Origin: Thermoguttaceae bacterium
GTDB lineage: Bacteria > Planctomycetota > Planctomycetia > Pirellulales > Thermoguttaceae
Assembly (NCBI GenBank): GCA_017441605.1
Contig: JAFRXD010000063.1
Coordinates: forward strand, 1 to 64,000
Reading direction: 5' to 3'
Length of the DNA: 64,000 nucleotides
The translations under genes and the position numbers were made by a program. Shown one piece after another: positions 25,184-34,120 of the stretch (positions within the stretch are counted from its first letter, which is position 1; the number at the start of each line of letters is the position of its first letter). Below the pieces are notes generated by a model. That model was not told the origin of the DNA, made no database searches, and saw only the letters and a program-made list of their open reading frames with translations.

Positions 25184-27781
25184 TCAAAAAGATTCCGCCG
25201 CGTAGAAAAGGACGTTGGTCGCGAGATAAAACGCGCTCTTTTGCGTCAGTCCCTCGCAATTGGCGGCGACGACGTTTTCCAACGCGCAACTGACGTCGTT
25301 CGGAGAATAGAGCAGAATCCAGCGCCCGTCCCGCCGAATCCCTTTCAGACTTGGCGGAAGCGTCTCCGCGACCGCCTCGGTCTTTCCTCCCTCCCCCGTT
25401 CGACGCGTTCGATACTCGAGCTTCTCAATGCGAAATCCCCCGTATTTGCCGGTAAAAATCGGATCGTCGAGCGGAACGTCCTCCAGCGCCTCGTCAGGAA
25501 ACAACTCTTTGACCTCGTTCAAAAGAGCGCCCTCGAACGCCTTGGATCCGCAAACCGCGTTGGCGAAAAGAAAACCGCCCCGATCGAAGAAAAGTCGGAG
25601 TCGATCCCGCTCGTCCGCGGAAAAAGAAAACGCGTTGCGACCGTGCGCGAACAAGACGGGGCAATCGAACAGATCGTCCGTTCCGGCGCTCACCCGCGGA
25701 ACGTAGAGTTGAACCGGAACCCCAAGTTTCGAGCGAACCGATCGCATTAGATTCGGTATCGCGCGCGGCGCGCAAGAGGTTCCCGCGCCGCACTCTAGAA
25801 TCCCCGCGAAAAGACCTCCGCGAAACTCCGAGCCCTCGCTCAATTCCTCGACCGGATTGAGCGCGATCTCGTCCTTGTGCTTGGGGCGGCGGTTCGTCGC
25901 GTAAGCGCAAACGTTGATCCCGATCGCGAACGCCGCCTCGATTTCCCGCGAAACCCTCTCCGACGCCCCGTTCGTTCCGTCCGAAGCTCGCGGACGATTC
26001 TTCGTCGCCTCCCAAAGACACGACAACGAAGGTCGATCGTCGGCGACGCTGGGGCGCCTCCCGTCCGCGCCGGGCCTGGGTCGTTGCGCCGGAACCAAAA
26101 CGACGCTCGTGCGACAACCAAAATCCAATCCCAATATCGGTCGCGCAAAATCGGGATCCACGATCTTCTCCGTCGTCCAAATCGGATGACTGGGATCGAG
26201 GATCTGAAAATCGCCCCCTTCCTCGGCGAGAACGTCTTTCATCAATTCGCGAAAACCCGATTCAAAGGAAACGTCCCCGTCGATCGCCTCGGCGAAAACG
26301 AACCCGCCTTGCTCGAGATACCCGCGAAGATTCTGGACGAGGCGCTCTTTCTTCAGCGGATCGGTCGGGACGGGGCTAGTCGTTCCGCTTATCGCCAAAA
26401 TCGGCGTTTGCAAAAGATCGTCGACCGTCGCCTTGTCCGCGTCGATCGTTTGCCAGACCAAACGCGCGTCCCATTCGCGCTCGACTCGACCCGTTAAATG
26501 CGCCAAATCGTTCGGATGCTCGTTCCACCCGTCGTCTTCGCCGTACTTCAGCTTCGAAATGAGAAGCGGCCTGCGCCCCTTGGAGAGAAAGAGCAGCGCG
26601 AACGCCGTCGACACGCAATCGTTGCGATTAAAGTCTTTTTGCGCCGTCCAAAACTGCGATAACGGCGCTTTGCGGCGCAATAGCGTCTCGGCCCCCTCGC
26701 GATACCAATCGCTACGACCGACAAATCGATTCGCGGTCAGGCGCCCGACCCGTTCGAGCGCGTAGAGATAATAGTAAAAATAAGAGTCGGATCCTACCGC
26801 GTGCCCCGGATTGGTTCTCACGCTAAAATGCTTTCCCAACCAATTTAAACCGCGCGAAATCCGAAGCGCGATTTCGTCCTCCGCTTCCTGGCAACACCTG
26901 ACCTCGTCGCCGTTTACCGACGCGCGCGAAGTCTCCCCGACGTCCGCGCATATCGCCAGCGAAGCGATCCCCGCGCACGTCATGCTACCCGTGCCGTAGC
27001 CGCTTGGAAATCCTTGGGGATTGAGCGACGACGAGCGATAACCCCAAGAGCCGTCGTCGTTCTGCATTCGCGACCAGTAATCTTGCGCGCGCGACCATAC
27101 CTCGGCGTCGATCTCGATCCCGATCAGCTCCGCCTCGTACAAAGCCAAAAGCGCGAACTGCGAGTTCGAATTGTCCGCTCGCTCCAACTCCGGATTGTCC
27201 CCGACGTAAGACCACCCTCCGTCGTTCTCGTTGCGCGTCCTCAATTGCCGCTCCACGAGCCACGCGACGTTGTCCTCGATTTGCGGCTTGAACGTCTCGG
27301 GGTCGGCGAGACAAAACGCCATCGTCTGCAGCGAGATCGGATACGTCTGATTCTGTTTGGCCGCGGAAAAACCCGACAAATACTCGAGCGCCTTCGCGAC
27401 CCCGGGATCGTTTTTGTCCCTACCCGCCGTCAGGAGCGCCAAAACGCAAAGCGAGGTCGTCCCGGGCGCGTAGCCGGGGTACTCGTTCCAATCCCCCTTC
27501 TCGCGCTGTTTTCGCTCCAAAAACGCGACCGCGTCGTCGATGGACGCGCGAACCGCCTCCGCGCTCAAAAGCGAGTCGCCCTTCTTCAACAAACTTTCTC
27601 GCGACTCCTCGTCCTCGATTTCCGACGTCGGACGCCCCTCGCTCATTCGAGGATCGTTCGCGGGAACTTCGGGCGACGGAACGTCTTGTCCAAAGGCTTC
27701 CAATCGAACCAAGAGCGAAAGACAAACCAGAAAAAACAAGAGCGCGCGGAGACGCTCGACGTCGGAGCCGCGGATAAGCAT
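25184..27781 (-). CDS. Secreted prenyltransferase-like/DUF4159 protein
   Basis: An 865-residue protein with a signal peptide (ALLFFLVCLSLLVRLEAFG, cleaved before QDVPS). Residues about 75-400 form repeated helical-hairpin units with QW-like motifs (DGGWSYVGDN, DDGSWGYRS, GDWNEYPG), as in the terpene-cyclase/prenyltransferase toroid fold. Two DUF4159 domains follow: one near 430-560 (LISKLKYGEDDGWNEHPNDL, then GGFVFAEAIDGD), the other near 690-830 (VPVQLYVPRVSAGTDDLFD, GGFLFANAVCGS). DUF4159 has a class I glutamine-amidotransferase-like fold. Such proteins are common in Planctomycetota, with unknown roles, often beside a MoxR/von-Willebrand membrane cluster, which is not present here. The last residues are very near the ffh promoter. 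Confidence 0.8.
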   Translation of the reverse strand: MLIRGSDVERLRALLFFLVCLSLLVRLEAFGQDVPSPEVPANDPRMSEGRPTSEIEDEESRESLLKKGDSLLSAEAVRASIDDAVAFLERKQREKGDWNEYPGYAPGTTSLCVLALLTAGRDKNDPGVAKALEYLSGFSAAKQNQTYPISLQTMAFCLADPETFKPQIEDNVAWLVERQLRTRNENDGGWSYVGDNPELERADNSNSQFALLALYEAELIGIEIDAEVWSRAQDYWSRMQNDDGSWGYRSSSLNPQGFPSGYGTGSMTCAGIASLAICADVGETSRASVNGDEVRCCQEAEDEIALRISRGLNWLGKHFSVRTNPGHAVGSDSYFYYYLYALERVGRLTANRFVGRSDWYREGAETLLRRKAPLSQFWTAQKDFNRNDCVSTAFALLFLSKGRRPLLISKLKYGEDDGWNEHPNDLAHLTGRVEREWDARLVWQTIDADKATVDDLLQTPILAISGTTSPVPTDPLKKERLVQNLRGYLEQGGFVFAEAIDGDVSFESGFRELMKDVLAEEGGDFQILDPSHPIWTTEKIVDPDFARPILGLDFGCRTSVVLVPAQRPRPGADGRRPSVADDRPSLSCLWEATKNRPRASDGTNGASERVSREIEAAFAIGINVCAYATNRRPKHKDEIALNPVEELSEGSEFRGGLFAGILECGAGTSCAPRAIPNLMRSVRSKLGVPVQLYVPRVSAGTDDLFDCPVLFAHGRNAFSFSADERDRLRLFFDRGGFLFANAVCGSKAFEGALLNEVKELFPDEALEDVPLDDPIFTGKYGGFRIEKLEYRTRRTGEGGKTEAVAETLPPSLKGIRRDGRWILLYSPNDVSCALENVVAANCEGLTQKSAFYLATNVLFYAAESF

Positions 27782-27878
27782 GTGTCTTGGGTCGAGAAAA
27801 ACGCGAGAATAGTGAATTGTGCCGAGAAAAAAGAACGTCGAGCGAGAGGCGCTCGACGTCTTGGAACGTTGCCCAAAG

Positions 27879-28325
27879 CTACGCGCGAGAGCGACGGCGC
27901 GTCGATCCTCGCTTTTTAGGGAAAGACGAGGCGACCGGATCGGACGAAGAGTCGGACTCTTTTCGTTCGTCCGCGTCGCGCGACGCTTCCTTGGGCTCGC
28001 GATAACCGACCCCGTCGCGCGTTAAGGACAGAGAGCGCGAATCCGCGACGCTCGCCGCGCGACCGCCCTTCTTTCGCTCGCTCGAGCGCGTCGGCGTCAG
28101 CAAAGACTCCGCCGCTTCGAGGTCCGATTTATCGAGACCCGCGCGAGGCTCGCTCGCGACCTTTCCGCCCCGGATTTTCTCGTACAACTCGCTGCGGTAC
28201 ACGTTGACGTTGTCTGGAGCTTCTATCCCCAAGCGGACCTTGTCGCCGCGCGCGTCGACAACGACAATTCGTATATTGCCGTTGATGATCACGCTTTCGT
28301 CCTTGCGTCTAGAAAGTACCAACAT
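27879..28325 (-). CDS. csrA: Carbon storage regulator CsrA with long C-terminal extension
   Basis: A 148-residue protein whose first 60 residues are CsrA (MLVLSRRKDESVIINGNIRI, DKVRLGIEAPDNVNVYRSEL), a dimeric RNA-binding regulator that blocks ribosome sites in GGA-containing leaders. The usual length is about 60-75. Here a further 85 residues rich in Ser, Arg, Lys and Asp follow, probably disordered. The longer open frame upstream is rejected because ATG at 28325 has GAGGAGAG at the right distance. A TACAAT (28435-28440, minus strand) with a weak -35 lies upstream. In many bacteria CsrA controls flagellar genes together with FliW; neither FliW nor flagellin is in the window. Confidence 0.9.
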   Translation of the reverse strand: MLVLSRRKDESVIINGNIRIVVVDARGDKVRLGIEAPDNVNVYRSELYEKIRGGKVASEPRAGLDKSDLEAAESLLTPTRSSERKKGGRAASVADSRSLSLTRDGVGYREPKEASRDADERKESDSSSDPVASSFPKKRGSTRRRSRA

Positions 28326-28649
28326 AACGCTCTCTCCTCGAGTCGGCGCGTCGCGCGCCGTTCGTCCTTCCGATAGCGCGCCCGTCCGGGAACCGACGAA
28401 AAGCCGAGCCCGACCGAAACCCCGCGCCTCCTCTATTGTACTCCCTTTCCCGGCGCGGAAAACGGAAACGTTCTCATTTTTGCCAAAAAACAATTTCTTT
28501 TCACAGCGCTTATAACTATTTTAACGGTATTTTAAACATTTTGCGCCAACAAAACGTTTCTTATTAAATTGGACTTACCAATTACGAAAAGTGGGGTAGA
28601 ATCCAAACGTTCTTAAAAACTAACGCCGTTAATAGGAGCGCCGCGCGCA

Positions 28650-29570
28650 ATGCCTTCCTCCGTCCGCTATCTTCCCTTGGTCGATACCCACGCCCACCTA
28701 AACCTCGAAGATTTCGAGACCGACTTGGACGACCTACTCGAGCGCTCGCGCCTCGGTCGTTTCCCGGAAATCAAAGGGCGACAAATCGAAGATCCCGTAT
28801 TTCGACCCTATGTCGCCGGAATCGTCTGCCCCGCCGTCGATCTGGCGACGTCCCTAAGCGCGATCGAATTGGCGAAAAGTCGAGATTGCGTCTACGCCTC
28901 CGTCGGATTTCACCCGAACCACACGGCGGATTTGTCCGAGGAGGAATGGCGCGAGTGCGAAAAACTCGCCCTCGGCGAAAACGCGCGACTCAACAAGATC
29001 GTCGCCATTGGCGAAACCGGGCTCGATCTCTACTGGGACGCGTCCCCGTTGGAGACTCAGCTCAAATTCTTCCGTCGCGAACTCGAGTTGGGCGAGCGAC
29101 TCGGTTTGCCGGTAATCGTCCATTCCCGAGAGTCGAACGACGTCCTAATGAAAACCTTCCGCGAGTTCTACTCGGACCGTCCCCGTCCGTCCGACTTCGA
29201 GCGCGGCGTCGTTCATTCGTTCAACGGCTCCCTCGAGCAAGCCGAAGAACTGGTCGACTTAGGGTTCTATCTTGGATTTGGAGGATTCGTAACCTATACG
29301 AGCAAAAAATTTTCCGAGCTTTGGAAAGTCGCCGAGCGAGTTCCCGCCGACCGAATTTTGCTGGAAACCGACTGCCCCTATCTCACCCCCCATCCCCTTC
29401 GCGGAAAGCTCGAGCGAAACGAGCCCCTCGCGACTCTCTTCGCCGCGAAGCGACTCGCCGAACTGCGAGGCGTCTCCGTCGACGAAATTGCGAATCAAAC
29501 GGCCCAAAACGCGGTTCGATTCTTCAAATTGCCGAACCTCCAAGAGCGCCCCGAACAATATTCGTCTTGA
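28650..29570 (+). CDS. tatD: TatD-family metal-dependent DNase
   Basis: A 306-residue TIM-barrel hydrolase of the TatD/YcfH family, cytoplasmic, which acts as a 3'-5' exonuclease on DNA or as a D-aminoacyl-tRNA-related hydrolase depending on the member. The metal ligands are visible: DTHAHLN (H-x-H), AIGETGLDLYWD (Glu), VIVHSRES (His) and LETDCPYLTPHPL (Asp). It is slightly longer than usual (about 260) owing to an insertion near residue 35. GGAG lies 12 bases before the ATG. A possible -10 (TAGAAT, 28597-28602) lies upstream. Confidence 0.93.
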   Translation: MPSSVRYLPLVDTHAHLNLEDFETDLDDLLERSRLGRFPEIKGRQIEDPVFRPYVAGIVCPAVDLATSLSAIELAKSRDCVYASVGFHPNHTADLSEEEWRECEKLALGENARLNKIVAIGETGLDLYWDASPLETQLKFFRRELELGERLGLPVIVHSRESNDVLMKTFREFYSDRPRPSDFERGVVHSFNGSLEQAEELVDLGFYLGFGGFVTYTSKKFSELWKVAERVPADRILLETDCPYLTPHPLRGKLERNEPLATLFAAKRLAELRGVSVDEIANQTAQNAVRFFKLPNLQERPEQYSS

Positions 29571-29662
29571 TTTCTTGACGCATAAACAATATTGTTCGAC
29601 CGTCGCGACCTTGCGCGCGATCCGATTACGCACGTTCCCGAAACGCAACGAGGGCTTCCCCG

Positions 29663-31378
29663 ATGAAATATTTATTCGACCGAGCGCCTAAAAGCTCGAC
29701 TCTTGCGAGCGTCGTCGTCGCCTGTCTCGCGCTGGCGACCTCCTCCGCGGCTTTTGGTCAAGCGAACAATCCAAACGCCGGAAACAACCGTTCCGCCGTC
29801 AATTCGCGAATTGGTTCCACGCTCCGAGCCGGAGCGAAAGCCGCCGAGCAAAGGCGTCAAACGCCCGGTCGAACCGTTCCAAACCCCGCCGCCAAAGCTA
29901 CCGCCCCCGCCGCCCCTCAACAACCCGCGCGAACCCAACAACAAGCGGTCGAGCCTCAAAAAACCTCGATCGCGCTCGTCTCCGGGCGAAAGAAGGGCTC
30001 TTGCGATATGGTGGAAGTCTCCCTCGAGGGCAAGGGCGACCTGCTCCAAACCGACGGCGCGGGGCAAAGCGAGCGCGCCGGAATCGAGTTTGTCGCGGGG
30101 TTCAAGTACGAGGAGCTCGTCGACGCCTATTCCCCGACCGGGGCGGTCCGATCGATTCGACAGTACGAACAAGCCGGTATGAAGCGCAAAGTCGGCGCCT
30201 CGGTCGTCCGTCTCCTCCTCGACAGCTCGCGCAAGAATATCGTTTCCTCCTTCGACGGAAAAACGTCGACCATCTTCTGCCCGACCGGTCCGATGAAGTT
30301 CGAGCAGTACGAGCTACTGAGCGAAGTCCCGTTCAATACGACGCTCCTCGATCGACTTCTCCCCGAGCGCGAGGTAAAACTCGGCGAATCGTGGAGTCCC
30401 TCGACCGATCTCCTGACCGCCCTGCTCGGCGTCGACGCGGTTGAAAACAACACCTTCCGCATGACCCTCACCTCAATCGTCGACAACTTCGCCGAAGTCG
30501 AGATCTACCTCCAAGGCGGTAAGGACGCCCAGGGCAAAGACCTCCCCAGCACCCTCGAGTGCGCCTCCGAAGGAGCCAGCGCCGCGCTCAATATTAGCGG
30601 TAAATTCCAATACGACGCGACCGTAAAGCGCATTACCTGGTTCGGGGTTCGCGTTTCGGAACAGCGCTCCGAAAGCGTCGCCACTCCCGGCATCGAGTGC
30701 GAGGCGACCCTCAAAATTACCGTCGCGCCTCTCGACGAGCCTCAAAAATTGACCGACGACGCGATCGAAAAGTTCAAGGACGCCCCCAAACCCGAAGCGC
30801 TGCGACTCTACTACAACGCTCAAAAAGGACCCTGGAAATTCCAGTGCTCGAGGCGCTGGAAGTTGATCGAGGACTTCGAAAAGTCGACCGCGTTGTGCTA
30901 CGTCGATCGAGGCGAGGCGGTCGCCCAGTGCAACATCCTCTCGAACGGAAAAATCGATCTGTCGACCCAACCGACCTTGGACGCCTACAAAAAGGAAATC
31001 CAAAAGGGTTTGGGCGACCGATTTGGAGAATTCAAGCAAGACGCCTCCTACGAGGAAAACGATCTATCGATCTACTACGTCGTCGTCGACGGCGCTTACG
31101 AGTCCGTCCCCTTCCGTTGGGTCTACTACCTTATCACCGATAAGGAGGGGAACCAATCGACGATTATGTTCGAAATCCAAGCAAATCTTCTAGATCGCTA
31201 CGACGATTCCGGCAACGAGATCGTTCGCTCCTTCCGACCCGCCCCGCGTCCAGTCGCGGGAACCAAAGCGCCCCTCGACGCCAAAGTCGACCAAAAAACC
31301 AAGTCAAGCGACCCGGAACCCCAAAAAGATTCCGAAAAGAAGAAGGGCGTCGGCGCGACCGTTGCCAAACCCAAATAG
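29663..31378 (+). CDS. Secreted protein of unknown function (571 aa)
   Basis: An N-terminal signal peptide (SSTLASVVVACLALATSSAA, cleaved after AFG) is followed by a low-complexity Ala/Pro/Gln/Arg stretch (residues about 30-100: many AAP and QQ). A larger beta-rich region (residues 105-390) includes a repeated YKYEELVD/FNTTLLDRLLPEREVKLGES type texture. The final part (400-530) has a fold with several Tyr and Trp, and the C terminus is Lys/Pro-rich. I recognise no domain; similar large secreted proteins are usual in Pirellulales. It lies 92 bases after tatD and 15 bases before nth, so co-transcription with nth is likely. Confidence 0.75.
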   Translation: MKYLFDRAPKSSTLASVVVACLALATSSAAFGQANNPNAGNNRSAVNSRIGSTLRAGAKAAEQRRQTPGRTVPNPAAKATAPAAPQQPARTQQQAVEPQKTSIALVSGRKKGSCDMVEVSLEGKGDLLQTDGAGQSERAGIEFVAGFKYEELVDAYSPTGAVRSIRQYEQAGMKRKVGASVVRLLLDSSRKNIVSSFDGKTSTIFCPTGPMKFEQYELLSEVPFNTTLLDRLLPEREVKLGESWSPSTDLLTALLGVDAVENNTFRMTLTSIVDNFAEVEIYLQGGKDAQGKDLPSTLECASEGASAALNISGKFQYDATVKRITWFGVRVSEQRSESVATPGIECEATLKITVAPLDEPQKLTDDAIEKFKDAPKPEALRLYYNAQKGPWKFQCSRRWKLIEDFEKSTALCYVDRGEAVAQCNILSNGKIDLSTQPTLDAYKKEIQKGLGDRFGEFKQDASYEENDLSIYYVVVDGAYESVPFRWVYYLITDKEGNQSTIMFEIQANLLDRYDDSGNEIVRSFRPAPRPVAGTKAPLDAKVDQKTKSSDPEPQKDSEKKKGVGATVAKPK

Positions 31379-31393
31379 CGAGCGTTGCGAACA

Positions 31394-32122
31394 ATGGTCG
31401 GAAAATCGTCCAAAAAGATTGAAACCAAAGGAAAAACGCCGGGCGCGGCAAAACCGAAGCCGAGCCCGACGCCCTCGAAAAAGCTATCGTTCGCCGCGAG
31501 AAAAAAACTGGCGAAACGGACGAGCGACAAGTTGCGCGAGCTCTATCCCGCGCCCTCTTGCGCTCTGATTTACCGGAACCCCTTCGAGCTCCTCGTCGCG
31601 ACCGTCCTCTCCGCGCAATGCACCGACAAGCGCGTCAACGCCGTCGCGCCGAAGCTCTTCGAGCGATTCCCCGACGCCCGAGCCTTCGCCAACGCCTCCG
31701 TCGAGGAAATCGGCGAGGCGATTAAGTCTTGCGGCTTCTATAACTCGAAGGCTCGCAACCTCTCACTGGCCTCCAAGGTCCTCGTCGAAAAGTACGACGG
31801 AAAAGTCCCCGACGATTTCGATCGCTTAGTCGAGCTTCCCGGCGTCGGGCGCAAAACCGCCAACTGCGTGCTGGGAAACGCGTTCCATATCGCCTCCGGA
31901 TTCGTCGTCGACACGCACGTCCTCCGGCTAAGCCGGAAAATCGGGCTTTCCGACGAAACGACTCCCGAAAAAGTCGAGGCGGATCTCAACAAGCTCTTCG
32001 AACCCGAGGACTGGATCGACGCGAGTCATCGCCTAATCTATCTCGGGCGCGAATATTGCGTCGCGCGACGACCTCGCTGCGAGGTCTGCCCGCTGAAAGA
32101 TTTTTGTCTCAAACGTCCCTAA
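31394..32122 (+). CDS. nth: Endonuclease III
   Basis: A 242-residue DNA glycosylase/AP lyase that removes oxidised pyrimidines in base-excision repair. The helix-hairpin-helix is LPGVGRKTANCVLG with the catalytic Lys in the preceding AQCTDKRVN region and Asp in VVDTHVLRLSRK. The C terminus has the 4Fe-4S cluster loop C-x6-C-x2-C-x5-C (CVARRPRCEVCPLKDFC). The first 35 residues are a Lys/Pro/Ser-rich extension absent from the core family. I chose ATG at 31394 over the earlier TTG. Confidence 0.95.
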   Translation: MVGKSSKKIETKGKTPGAAKPKPSPTPSKKLSFAARKKLAKRTSDKLRELYPAPSCALIYRNPFELLVATVLSAQCTDKRVNAVAPKLFERFPDARAFANASVEEIGEAIKSCGFYNSKARNLSLASKVLVEKYDGKVPDDFDRLVELPGVGRKTANCVLGNAFHIASGFVVDTHVLRLSRKIGLSDETTPEKVEADLNKLFEPEDWIDASHRLIYLGREYCVARRPRCEVCPLKDFCLKRP

Positions 32123-32152
32123 CCCGATTAATTGCCATTAGTTAGACGGAAA

Positions 32153-32602
32153 ATGAAATTCGCGTCGACCGTTTTAATGCTGATTTGTTCCAACGCCTTT
32201 ATGACGTTCGCTTGGTACGGTCATCTCTCCACGATGAAGAGCAAATGCTGGTTCGTCGCCGCGCTCGTCAGTTGGGGAATCGCGTTTTTCGAATACATGA
32301 TCCAAGTTCCCGCCAACAGAATCGGTTCCGAGGTCATGTCGTTGTCGCAACTAAAAATCCTGCAAGAGGCGATCTCCCTCTCGGTCTTCGTCCCTTTCGC
32401 GATCTTCTTCTCCAAGCAGCGCGTGGGATGGAACTACCTCCTCGCCGCGCTGTGCGTCGCCGCCGCGGTTTTCTTCGTCTTTATGGATCGATCCCAAAAT
32501 TCGGAAAAAAATAGCGACTCCGAGCCCGCGTCGGTCGCCGACGCGTCCCTCGCGCCTCCTCGACCAACCGACGAGCTTCCGCGAACGCCGCCGCGCTCCT
32601 AA
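32153..32602 (+). CDS. DMT-type (DUF486) membrane protein
   Basis: A 149-residue protein with four probable transmembrane segments (starting VLMLICSNAFMTFAWY, then CWFVAALVSWGIAFFEYMI, SLSVFVPFAIFF, LLAALCVAAAVFFVF). FAWYGH near residue 22 and the E-Y-M-x-Q-V-P-A-N-R-I-G motif (FEYMIQVPANRIG) are the marks of the DUF486/drug-metabolite-transporter-related family. A Ser/Pro-rich cytoplasmic tail of about 45 residues is added at the C terminus. ATG at 32153 is favoured. The function of the family is unknown. It is 30 bases downstream of nth. Confidence 0.85.
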   Translation: MKFASTVLMLICSNAFMTFAWYGHLSTMKSKCWFVAALVSWGIAFFEYMIQVPANRIGSEVMSLSQLKILQEAISLSVFVPFAIFFSKQRVGWNYLLAALCVAAAVFFVFMDRSQNSEKNSDSEPASVADASLAPPRPTDELPRTPPRS

Positions 32603-32648
32603 TCGCGCGACGACCCGCGTTAAACCACTTTGCAAGAAAGAGTTCAAA

Positions 32649-33113
32649 ATGAGCGCCCCCGAAACCTCCCCTCAATTCTCCCCGAGAGCCCTTAAAGCGA
32701 AAGAACTGTTCGAACAAGGCTATAACTGCGCCCAAGCGACCGCCCTCGCCTTCGCCGACGAAATCGGTTTGGATCCCCAAACGATCGCCAAACTCGCCTC
32801 CCCCTTCGGCGGCGGCATGGCTCGAATGCGAGAGGTCTGCGGAACGATTAGCGGCGCCTTCCTCGCCTACGGGGCGATTCGAGGAACCTCCGATCCCAAG
32901 GACGCCGCCAAAGTCGCGGTCTACAAAGAAATGCAAGCGCTGGCGGAGAGCTTTCGACAAGAAAACGGCTCCATTATCTGCCGCGAGCTCTTAGGGTTGG
33001 GCGATCCGCCCGCCGCCGGGCCCGATCAAGCGCGCAAACCGAAGCGCCCTTGCGGCGAGCTCGTCGCCATGTCGACCCAACTTCTCGAAGAAATTCTGAA
33101 AAAGTCGAACTAA
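32649..33113 (+). CDS. C-GCAxxG-C-C family redox-active protein
   Basis: A 154-residue cytoplasmic protein. The conserved cysteines appear in order: YNCAQA (residue about 30), MREVCGTISGAFLAYG, IICRELLG and RPCGELV. This matches the C_GCAxxG_C_C family, thought to be a redox protein with metal or disulfide chemistry. Family members often lie near transporters or redox enzymes of anaerobes. It is 46 bases after the DUF486 gene and probably the last gene of the tatD-nth row. The enzymatic activity is unknown. Confidence 0.85.
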   Translation: MSAPETSPQFSPRALKAKELFEQGYNCAQATALAFADEIGLDPQTIAKLASPFGGGMARMREVCGTISGAFLAYGAIRGTSDPKDAAKVAVYKEMQALAESFRQENGSIICRELLGLGDPPAAGPDQARKPKRPCGELVAMSTQLLEEILKKSN

Positions 33114-33203
33114 CTCGCGCCGCTTCAAACGTCGGCGCCGCGCGACGACGAGAGCGCTTCGATTCGCCCTCTCGTCGTCGCGCGAATGTCCGTTTCTCGC
33201 TCG

Positions 33204-34067
33204 TTAAGAGTCCAGTCGCTTCGAAAGATAAGCGAACAGCTCGTCGATCTCGGGCAACGCGACCGACTCGATCTTTCCTTGGTCGCAAGCGACCGCGACG
33301 TCGGGATTAATCGGCGTCTTGACGACCTTCTCGATCCCGTGCTTTTGGGCGACCTCGTCGATCTTGCTCTCTCCGAAAATCGAATGTCGCTCCCCGCACT
33401 TCGGACACTGGTAGTACGACATGTTCTCGACCAGCCCCAGAACCGGAACGCTCATCATCTCCGCCATCTTAATCGCCTTCTCGACGATCAACGACACCAA
33501 ATCCTGCGGCGTCGCCACCACCACGATCCCCTTGACCGGAATCGACTGGAACACCGTGAGCGGCGCGTCCCCGGTTCCCGGGGGCATGTCGACGAACATA
33601 TAGTCCACCGCGCCCCACATCACGTCCTTCCAGAACTGCTTAATCGCCCCCGCGATCACCGGTCCGCGCCAAATCACCGGCGCGGTCGGGTCGGGCATGA
33701 GCAAATTGATCGAGACGCACCCGATCCCCGTTTCCGTCAATACCGGCTCGATCCCCTCCTCCGTTCCGGTCATCCTTTCGGTCAACCCGAACGCCTTCGG
33801 AATCGACGGTCCGGTAATGTCCGCGTCGAGAACCGCGGCGTTAAACCCGGCGCGGCGCGCCGAGCAAGCCAGCGCCGCCGAAACCAGCGATTTGCCCACG
33901 CCCCCCTTGCCGCTCGCCACCGCGATAACGTTCCGTATCGAACTCGCCCGATGCGGTTCTTCCAAAAACGATTTCGGATCTTGCCGAGAAGGACAATTCT
34001 CCCCGCAAGAGCCGCAATCGTGAGAACAACTCGAACCGCCGCCGCAACCGTTGCAACTTTCGCTCAT
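33204..34067 (-). CDS. mrp: Mrp/NBP35-type iron-sulfur carrier ATPase
   Basis: A 287-residue P-loop ATPase that carries and transfers 4Fe-4S clusters to apoproteins. The N-terminal Cys-rich arm (C5, C8, C14, C18, C21, C25) resembles that of NBP35-type members. VIAVASGKGGVGKSLVSAAL is the deviant Walker A (residues about 45-65), VDYMFVDMPPGTGDAPL is the Walker B region, and the C-terminal CPKC (YYQCPKCGERHSIFG) binds the bridging cluster. The usual Mrp N-terminal MIP18-like domain is absent. It is 53 bases downstream of coaB on the same strand. Confidence 0.93.
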   Translation of the reverse strand: MSESCNGCGGGSSCSHDCGSCGENCPSRQDPKSFLEEPHRASSIRNVIAVASGKGGVGKSLVSAALACSARRAGFNAAVLDADITGPSIPKAFGLTERMTGTEEGIEPVLTETGIGCVSINLLMPDPTAPVIWRGPVIAGAIKQFWKDVMWGAVDYMFVDMPPGTGDAPLTVFQSIPVKGIVVVATPQDLVSLIVEKAIKMAEMMSVPVLGLVENMSYYQCPKCGERHSIFGESKIDEVAQKHGIEKVVKTPINPDVAVACDQGKIESVALPEIDELFAYLSKRLDS

Positions 34068-34120
34068 AGCGCCGTCTTTCTAACTATCGTTAAAAGTGGT
34101 TGTTAAATCTAAAATCTCCG

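Noticed and set aside
33186..34106. A 306-codon open frame on the plus strand, rich in Arg and His
   Set aside because: It is antisense to mrp, whose Walker and CxxC motifs are intact. Composition is that of an artefact.
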